NCBI GenBank assembly: GCA_965641885.1
Contig: OZ282574.1
Coordinates: 868,001 to 932,000 of the forward strand
Direction of reading: 5' to 3'
DNA length: 64,000 nt
Source of the DNA: Pseudophaeobacter sp965641885
GTDB lineage: Bacteria; Pseudomonadota; Alphaproteobacteria; Rhodobacterales; Rhodobacteraceae
The notes under the pieces were generated by a model. That model was not told the DNA's origin and searched no databases. It saw only the letters and a program-made list of their open reading frames with translations. The translations under genes were made by a program, and so were the position numbers. Shown piece by piece: positions 61,929 to 64,000 of this stretch. The stretch's first letter is position 1. Each line of letters opens with the position of its first letter.

Positions 61929-62697
61929 GACGCGAATCCTTCTTTTGGGCGGCACCACCGAGGCCTCGAAACTGGCCGTAATTTTGGCCCAGGCCGGTGC
62001 GGATGCTCTGTTTTCCTATGCGGGGCGCACGCAGCACCCTTTGCCGCAACCTCTGCCCACGCGGGTGGGAGGCTTTGGCGGGCCCGAGGGCTTTGCCAGC
62101 TATCTGCGGGCCGAAGGCATCAGTCATGTGGTGGATGCCACCCATCCTTTTGCTGCCCAGATGAGCCGCAACGCCTTGGAGGGCTGCAGTGAGGCCAATG
62201 TGCCGCTCTGTGCCTTTGAGCGTCCGGCTTGGCAGGCAGTCGACGGCGACAGGTGGATCCATGTTGAGGATATCGCAGGCGCGGTTGCGGCCCTGCCGGA
62301 TACGCCAGCCCGGGTATTTCTTGCCATTGGCAAGCAGACCCTTGCAGGCTTTGCTCGAAAACCCCAGCATCACTACCTGTTGCGGCTGGTGGATGCGCCC
62401 CAGGCGCAATTGCCGCTGCCCGACTGTGCGGTTGAGCTGGCACGTGGGCCGTTTGACCTGGCGGGCGATCTTGAGCTGCTGCAGCACCATGGGATCACCC
62501 ATGTGGTGGCCAAAAACGCCGGTGGCACCGGTGCCATGGCCAAGCTTACTGCCGCGCGTGAGCTGGACCTGCCGGTCGTGATGATCGACAGGCCAGACCT
62601 GCCGGCCCGGTTGGTGTTTGGCGATCTGGCTGAGGTCTTGGCCTGGTTGTCTCATACGTCGCCTGAGCCATTTCCAGAGGCAGTGTCTGAGACGTGA
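61927..62697 (+). CDS. cobK: Precorrin-6A reductase, CobK
   Basis: A 256-residue NADPH-dependent reductase that converts precorrin-6A to precorrin-6B. The start MTRILLLGGTTEASKLAVI is the family N-terminus, followed by VVDATHPFAAQMS and the C-terminal VAKNAGGTGAMAKL. AGGA lies 6 bases before the ATG at 61927. It is the only cob gene on the plus strand. Its start codon shares a CATG with the cobL start, and its last 46 bp overlap the 3' end of cobJ, leaving no intergenic DNA on either side. Confidence 0.94.
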   Translation: MTRILLLGGTTEASKLAVILAQAGADALFSYAGRTQHPLPQPLPTRVGGFGGPEGFASYLRAEGISHVVDATHPFAAQMSRNALEGCSEANVPLCAFERPAWQAVDGDRWIHVEDIAGAVAALPDTPARVFLAIGKQTLAGFARKPQHHYLLRLVDAPQAQLPLPDCAVELARGPFDLAGDLELLQHHGITHVVAKNAGGTGAMAKLTAARELDLPVVMIDRPDLPARLVFGDLAEVLAWLSHTSPEPFPEAVSET

Positions 62698-63461
62698 TCC
62701 GGGGTGCAGTCTGGCGCGTAGCGCGGCGTGTAGACATGGCGGCCGACCCGGCGGGTGTCTTTGTTGCCGACGATGACCACGGTGCGCATATCCGCCATTT
62801 CAGGACTGGCCTCATCGAGGGTGACGGTGGCAATGTTCTCACCGGGTTTAGAGACATCGCGGGCAAAGGAGATCAGCGTCTCACCACCGCAGGCCTCGCG
62901 CAGGATTTCCAGCGCACGGGCAAATTGATGCGGCCGTGATTTTGAGCGCGGATTGTAAAACCCCATGGCAAAGCCCGCTTCGCCCGCAAGGCGCAGGCGT
63001 TTTTCAATCAGGCTCCAGGGTTTCAGATTGTCACTGAGGTTGATGGCGGCAAAGTCATGCCCCATCGGGGCACCGATCCGGGCTGAGGCTGCCAGCATCG
63101 CGGTGATACCGGGCAGCACCTGAATATCCAGCGCCAGCCAGACCTCTGGGCCCAGCTCCAGGGCTTCAAACACAGCCGAAGCCATAGCAAAAACACCAGG
63201 ATCACCCGAGGAGACTACCGCGACGCGCTTGCCTGCCGCCGCCATCTGTAGCGCATGGCGCGCGCGCTCGACCTCGACCCGGTTATCTGTCGCATGTAGG
63301 GTCAGGCCAGGGCGTTCGGGGATGCGTTTCACATAGGGGATATAGCCGACAATATCCGTGGCCTCGGCGATGACATCCTGCACCTGGGCCGTCACCATGG
63401 TCTCGTTTCCGGGGCCAAGGCCGACAATTTTCACCCAGCCTGTTGCTGTGTCTTTTGTCAT
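62652..63461 (-). CDS. cobJ: Precorrin-3B C17-methyltransferase, CobJ
   Basis: A 269-residue SAM-dependent methylase that contracts the ring and methylates C17. It has the family N-terminus GWVKIVGLGPGNETMVTAQV and the AVVSSGDPGVFAMASAV motif. It starts at an ATGA overlap with cobI. Its final codons (an SDTASGNGSGDV-like tail) lie inside the antisense end of cobK. Confidence 0.94.
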   Translation of the reverse strand: MTKDTATGWVKIVGLGPGNETMVTAQVQDVIAEATDIVGYIPYVKRIPERPGLTLHATDNRVEVERARHALQMAAAGKRVAVVSSGDPGVFAMASAVFEALELGPEVWLALDIQVLPGITAMLAASARIGAPMGHDFAAINLSDNLKPWSLIEKRLRLAGEAGFAMGFYNPRSKSRPHQFARALEILREACGGETLISFARDVSKPGENIATVTLDEASPEMADMRTVVIVGNKDTRRVGRHVYTPRYAPDCTPDHVSDTASGNGSGDV

Positions 63462-64000
63462 GGCCTGCGCCCCTGTCCGTGCACCAGAACGATCGAGAAA
63501 TACGGCACTTCGCCCGAAACCTCGCTGAGCTTTTGCACTGTTTGCCCCGGCATGGTGCCGCGTTCCACCAGCCAGGCGTCCTGCAGCCTGCCGGCGCTCT
63601 CAAGGGCGCGGCGCAGTTTTGGCAGGTTGCGGCCGATTTTCATCACCACCAGCGCGTCAGTGTCGCGGATGCGCCGGGTCAGCTCGTCTTCGCTGAGGGT
63701 GGCCATGGCCACCGTGAGCACATCATCACCCCAGGTAATGGGCTGGCCAGAGACGGTCCAGCAGCCGGACATGCCAGTGATGCCGGGGATGATCTCTTGC
63801 GCGATGCGGCCCTGCAGGCGGGTGTAGAGGTGCATGTAGGAGCCATACAGAAAGGGGTCCCCTTCGCAGAGCACCACGACGTCTTCGCTTTGGGCGATCT
63901 GGGCAAGCCTTTCGGCCCAGCGGTCATAGAACGCAGCCAGGATACGGTTGTATTCGGGGTCAGAGAAGTGGATCTCGGTGGTCACCGGGTATTCCATTGC
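63458..64000 (-). CDS. cobI: Precorrin-2 C20-methyltransferase, CobI (partial)
   Basis: About 180 C-terminal residues of a SAM-dependent methylase; the N-terminus is beyond the window end. The core VVLCEGDPFLYGSYMHLYTR and IIPGITGMSGCWTVSGQPI identify it as CobI. The stop overlaps the cobJ start, so cobI and cobJ are coupled and come first in the minus-strand series seen here. Confidence 0.92.
   Translation of the reverse strand, partial: AMEYPVTTEIHFSDPEYNRILAAFYDRWAERLAQIAQSEDVVVLCEGDPFLYGSYMHLYTRLQGRIAQEIIPGITGMSGCWTVSGQPITWGDDVLTVAMATLSEDELTRRIRDTDALVVMKIGRNLPKLRRALESAGRLQDAWLVERGTMPGQTVQKLSEVSGEVPYFSIVLVHGQGRRP

Noticed and set aside
1..64000. tRNA, rRNA or phage attachment sites.
   Set aside because: No T-loop-like consensus, rRNA stretch or paired att repeats were seen; this was by eye and could miss a degenerate gene.

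Overview
The window looks like chromosomal DNA of an alphaproteobacterium of the Roseobacter group (Rhodobacteraceae). The evidence is moderately high GC, many GTG and a few TTG starts, tightly overlapping ATGA gene junctions, a TRAP transporter operon, an aerobic cob cluster fed by CbtAB, a DUF6880 protein, an IS30 element of a type I recall from Rhodobacteraceae, and RTX and LodA-type proteins. This assignment comes from gene content and family recall, not from a database search. No rRNA, tRNA or CRISPR array was seen.

Layout. (1) 1-4138: a TRAP permease pair (DctQ end, DctM), an amidase, a small membrane protein and a D-2-hydroxyacid dehydrogenase form one catabolic operon. (2) 4305-7765: a DUF6880 protein, a small conserved protein and a YbfB/YjiJ-type MFS permease. 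(3) 7825-12167: a three-gene ABC export system (ATPase, FtsX-like permease, HlyD adaptor), closed by a 19-bp perfect inverted repeat. (4) 12348-15883: a biotin-carboxyltransferase fusion divergent from an acyl-CoA ligase. (5) 16401-20284: a secreted serine protease, an aromatic aminotransferase, and an alcohol dehydrogenase divergent from an Lrp/AsnC regulator. (6) 20416-27725: three large helical proteins of unknown family in one operon, the best candidate here for an undescribed system. (7) 27816-37025: a hybrid histidine kinase, a MYG1 protein, a TetR regulator divergent from an amber-interrupted flavin-binding gene, and an RND efflux pair. (8) 37274-41173: a decayed IS30 element and an RTX protein. 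(9) 42034-46973: a secreted protein with one haem-binding motif, a LodA-type quinoprotein and its LodB flavoprotein. (10) 47311-53124: a receiver protein, a second hybrid kinase, a DUF983 protein, a MocR regulator and an EamA permease. (11) 53160-64000: the cobalamin region.

The cobalamin region holds cobI (partial), cobJ, cobK, cobL, cobE, cobM, cobB, cobA, a DUF1636 protein and cobF. It also holds two separate cobalt-uptake units (CbtB-CbtA-His-rich protein, and a CbiM-like permease), each preceded by its own cobalamin riboswitch and followed by an intrinsic terminator. CobI, J, M, F, K and L belong to the oxygen-dependent pathway; cobG/cobZ, cobH and cobNST are not in the window. cobK is inverted inside the cob series: its start codon shares a CATG with the cobL start, and its 3' end overlaps cobJ.

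Short tandem duplications (units of 11-21 bp) recur through the window, both between genes and in frame inside lodB-like and cobE genes.
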